In this document: in pieces, positions 4,548 through 6,337 of the stretch
Position numbering within the stretch: position 1 is the first letter of the stretch
Layout: every line of letters starts with the position of its first letter
Assembly (NCBI GenBank): GCA_003554005.1
Contig: PWEU01000019.1
Coordinates: 1 to 6,337 of the forward strand
Direction: 5' to 3'
DNA: 6,337 nt
DNA from: Nitriliruptoraceae bacterium
GTDB lineage: Bacteria > Actinomycetota > Nitriliruptoria > Nitriliruptorales > Nitriliruptoraceae
Translations under genes and position numbers: made by a program
Notes under the pieces: model-generated
Databases searched by the model: none
The model's input: the letters and a program-made list of their open reading frames with translations, nothing else
Told to the model about the DNA's origin: nothing

Positions 4548-6337
4548 CAGCTGCTCGGGGCGTCCGTCGTCGGGGGGTCCGTCGTCGGGAGGTCCGTCGT
4601 CGGGAGGTCCGTCGGCGGGGGGTCCGTCGTCGGGGGGTCCGTCGTCGGGGGGTCCGTCGCTGTGCCGGCCTCGGCGGTGGACCCGGCAGGCGTCGCCGCG
4701 AGGATCGCGTGGGCGGTCCGACGTGCCAGGGCCATGCAGGTCAGCATCGGGTTCGAGCCGACCGCGGTCGGGAACGCGCTGGTGTCGCCGATGTAGACCC
4801 CGGCGACTTCGTGCAGTTGGCCGTAGGGGTCGGCCACGCTGGTCGCCGGATCGGTCCCCATGCGGGCGGTCCCCATCTGGTGGGCGCTGAACAGCGGCCG
4901 ACCGCCGGCCCCCAGCGGTTGCGACCGGACCCGTTGGACGAAAGCGTCGAGGTCGTCGCCGCGCCGCCAGATCTGCCCGGCGGGCGCGAGGTCGACGATC
5001 ACGGTGGCCCCCGCCGCCCGCTGCAGCTCCGCGATGAGGTGGACGGAGCGGTCGAGTAGTCGCCGGTCCAACTCGTCGTCCAGCGGGTAGGTGACGACCG
5101 CCTCGCCGTCATCGTCGATGGTGACCCGTCCAGCTCCCCGGTCGTGGAGCAACCCGAGCGCCGGGGAGGCGTTCGCGCCGCGCCCCATCAGCAGTTTGTG
5201 GTCGCGGCCCGACCGCCACGGCAGGCTCGCACCGGACAGGCCGGTCCCGAACTGGCTGCACTCGAGCAGCAGCCCGTGGCCCTCTTCGAGCTGCGCGAAC
5301 TCGTCGACGACCACCGACTGCGGTGGGCCCCACCAGGTGCGCTGGTCATCCGGGTAGTAGCCGACGAGCACCGCCACCGGGTGCAGGCGCAGGTGCTGGC
5401 CGACCGCGGGACCGCCGATCTGCGAACGCAGCAGCAGCGCAGGTGTCTCCAGGGCGCCGCCGGCCACCACGACCCTCGGGGCACGGATCCTCAGCGTGGT
5501 GGTGGCTCCATCCGGGTGGGTCACGGCGGCGAGCACGCCGGTGGTCCGGCCCCCTTCCACCAGGACGCGGTCGACGCGCGCGCGGGTCACGAGCCGTGCG
5601 CCGGCGGCCGCGGCGTCGCTCAGGTGGGTGGCCAGGCCCCCCTGCTTGCTGCCGGTCACGTCACCGAAACCGAGATGGCCGGCGAGGTCCGCGTCGTAGA
5701 CGGCCAGATCGGTGTTGCGGCTGGCGACCCTCCAGGACCATCCGAGCGCGTCGGCGCCGTCGGCCAGGCGCTGGTTCGGACCGTTGCGGTCGCTGCAGGT
5801 GTCGGTGGCCGAGATCCGCTCCGAGACCGCCGCGAGGTGGGTGTCGAAGTCCGCGCCCGACAGGCCCGCGAGTCCGTGGTCCTGCTCCCACTGAACACGG
5901 ACGTGGGCCGGCGGAGGGACGCAGTTGGTCCAGTTGACGGTCGTGCCGCCGCCCAGCGTCGCGCCGGCGACCATCGTGATGTTGCCGTCGGCGGTCGGGT
6001 TGTGCCCGCCCCGCCAGTACAGCTGCGCCATCGCCTCGAGCTCGAAGGGGGAGAAGTCGGCGGCCTCCGCGTGCCCCCCGGCCTCCAGCACGACGACGTC
6101 GAGGCCGGCCTGGGCCAGTTCGGCGGCGATGACCCCGCCGCCGGCTCCCGAGCCGACGATGCACACGTCGGCATCCCACGTCACCTCGCGATCCGTCGGC
6201 ACCGGGGTGGACGTCAGCTGCCTCGGCGGGCGCGGGGTCGTGGTGGACGGCCCGGGGTACCCGACCACCGCCCAGTTGGGGTTGGTGCCGTCGGCGTCGG
6301 CCAGACCGTAGAACAGCATGAGGGTGATCGTCCGCAC
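4547..6337 (-). CDS. GMC-family FAD-dependent oxidoreductase (alcohol oxidase-like), 5' end outside window
   Basis: At least 596 codons of an FAD enzyme of the glucose-methanol-choline family, which oxidises alcohols to aldehydes or ketones. After an N-terminal stretch with FYGLADADGTNPNW and GYPGPS come the dinucleotide-fold motif VGSGAGGG (61-68) and the ribose-binding E85 in VVVLEAGG. The flavin segment AGATLGGGTTVNWTNC (124-139) follows, then the second GMC signature AGGALETPALLLRS (292-305). The C-terminal catalytic pair is H486 in SAHQMGTARMG and N529 in AVGSNPMLT. The overall pattern resembles bacterial long-chain alcohol oxidase-like members. Such proteins usually have roughly 100 more N-terminal residues, and the frame is open to the window edge, so the true start is almost certainly beyond 6337; the GTG at the edge is not a credible start. 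Residues from about 559 form a Pro/Thr/Asp repeat tail not needed for the fold. The substrate is unknown. It is the upstream gene of the dehalogenase. Confidence 0.9.
   Translation of the reverse strand: MRTITLMLFYGLADADGTNPNWAVVGYPGPSTTTPRPPRQLTSTPVPTDREVTWDADVCIVGSGAGGGVIAAELAQAGLDVVVLEAGGHAEAADFSPFELEAMAQLYWRGGHNPTADGNITMVAGATLGGGTTVNWTNCVPPPAHVRVQWEQDHGLAGLSGADFDTHLAAVSERISATDTCSDRNGPNQRLADGADALGWSWRVASRNTDLAVYDADLAGHLGFGDVTGSKQGGLATHLSDAAAAGARLVTRARVDRVLVEGGRTTGVLAAVTHPDGATTTLRIRAPRVVVAGGALETPALLLRSQIGGPAVGQHLRLHPVAVLVGYYPDDQRTWWGPPQSVVVDEFAQLEEGHGLLLECSQFGTGLSGASLPWRSGRDHKLLMGRGANASPALGLLHDRGAGRVTIDDDGEAVVTYPLDDELDRRLLDRSVHLIAELQRAAGATVIVDLAPAGQIWRRGDDLDAFVQRVRSQPLGAGGRPLFSAHQMGTARMGTDPATSVADPYGQLHEVAGVYIGDTSAFPTAVGSNPMLTCMALARRTAHAILAATPAGSTAEAGTATDPPTTDPPTTDPPPTDLPTTDLPTTDPPTTDAPSS
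4562..4651. repeat. Six 15-bp tandem repeats encoding the PPTTD tail of the GMC oxidase
   Basis: Six contiguous 15-bp units with plus-strand consensus GTCCGTCGTCGGGGG start at 4562, 4577, 4592, 4607, 4622 and 4637. A seventh broken copy starts at 4652 (GTCCGTCGC). On the minus strand each unit encodes Pro-Pro-Thr-Thr-Asp. From N to C the six units read PPTTD, PPTTD, PPPTD, LPTTD, LPTTD, PPTTD, each variant due to a single base change. Because 15 is a multiple of three, copy-number change would keep the frame. Confidence 0.9.

Noticed and set aside
4562..4660. CRISPR-like array
   Set aside because: The units are directly contiguous 15-bp repeats with no unique spacers, and they sit inside a coding frame.
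4237..4890. Plus-strand ORF with Gly-Gly-Pro-Ser-Ser repeats resembling a collagen-like protein
   Set aside because: The repeats are the antisense reading of the PPTTD units, and the flanking sequence is Arg-rich low-complexity translation with no recognisable domain.
3692..5059. Long plus-strand ORF (455 codons) with an Arg/Val-rich repeat region
   Set aside because: It is antisense to the dehalogenase and the GMC oxidase, both of which have clear catalytic motifs. Its repeat is only the other-strand reading of the 15-bp repeats. Long spurious frames are expected at this GC content.

Overview
The window is very GC-rich (about 70% by eye), with G/C-ending codons, tightly packed genes and the pairing of a cysteine desulfurase with an actinobacterial-type MnmA. 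This suggests a high-GC actinobacterium. The species cannot be fixed from this sequence; a deep-branching lineage is possible but unproven.

Left block, minus strand, 23-1284. From the divergence point leftwards come a protein of unknown function (131 aa), a YbaK/EbsC-type aminoacyl-tRNA deacylase (155 aa) 37 bp further on, and, after a 157-bp gap, a small CsbD-family stress protein with its own ribosome binding site.

Central block, plus strand, 1313-3606. A class V cysteine desulfurase (NifS/IscS type) overlaps the tRNA 2-thiouridylase gene mnmA by one base (TGATG). Together they make the sulfur supply and thiolation pair for the wobble uridine of tRNA. With the YbaK-like protein beside them, this part of the window concerns tRNA quality and modification. 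The central and left blocks diverge from a near-perfect inverted repeat (1281-1316) that holds possible ATG codons for both genes and almost no spacer.

Right block, minus strand, 3614-6337. A GMC-family FAD alcohol oxidase, whose 5' end lies outside the window, is followed after 9 bp by a haloalkane dehalogenase of the HLD-I (DhlA/DhmA-like) type. The dehalogenase's Shine-Dalgarno sequence overlaps the oxidase stop codon. One plausible reading is a two-step module: the dehalogenase frees an alcohol from an alkyl halide and the oxidase converts that alcohol further. The oxidase ends in a Pro/Thr/Asp tail encoded by six 15-bp tandem repeats. The two convergent blocks end 7 bp apart, inside a 10-bp palindrome.

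No tRNA, rRNA, insertion sequence, CRISPR array or phage gene was seen. All families but one are recognisable. The least explained items are the unknown 131-aa protein, the symmetrical divergent start region, the oxidase/dehalogenase pairing and the repeat-encoded tail.
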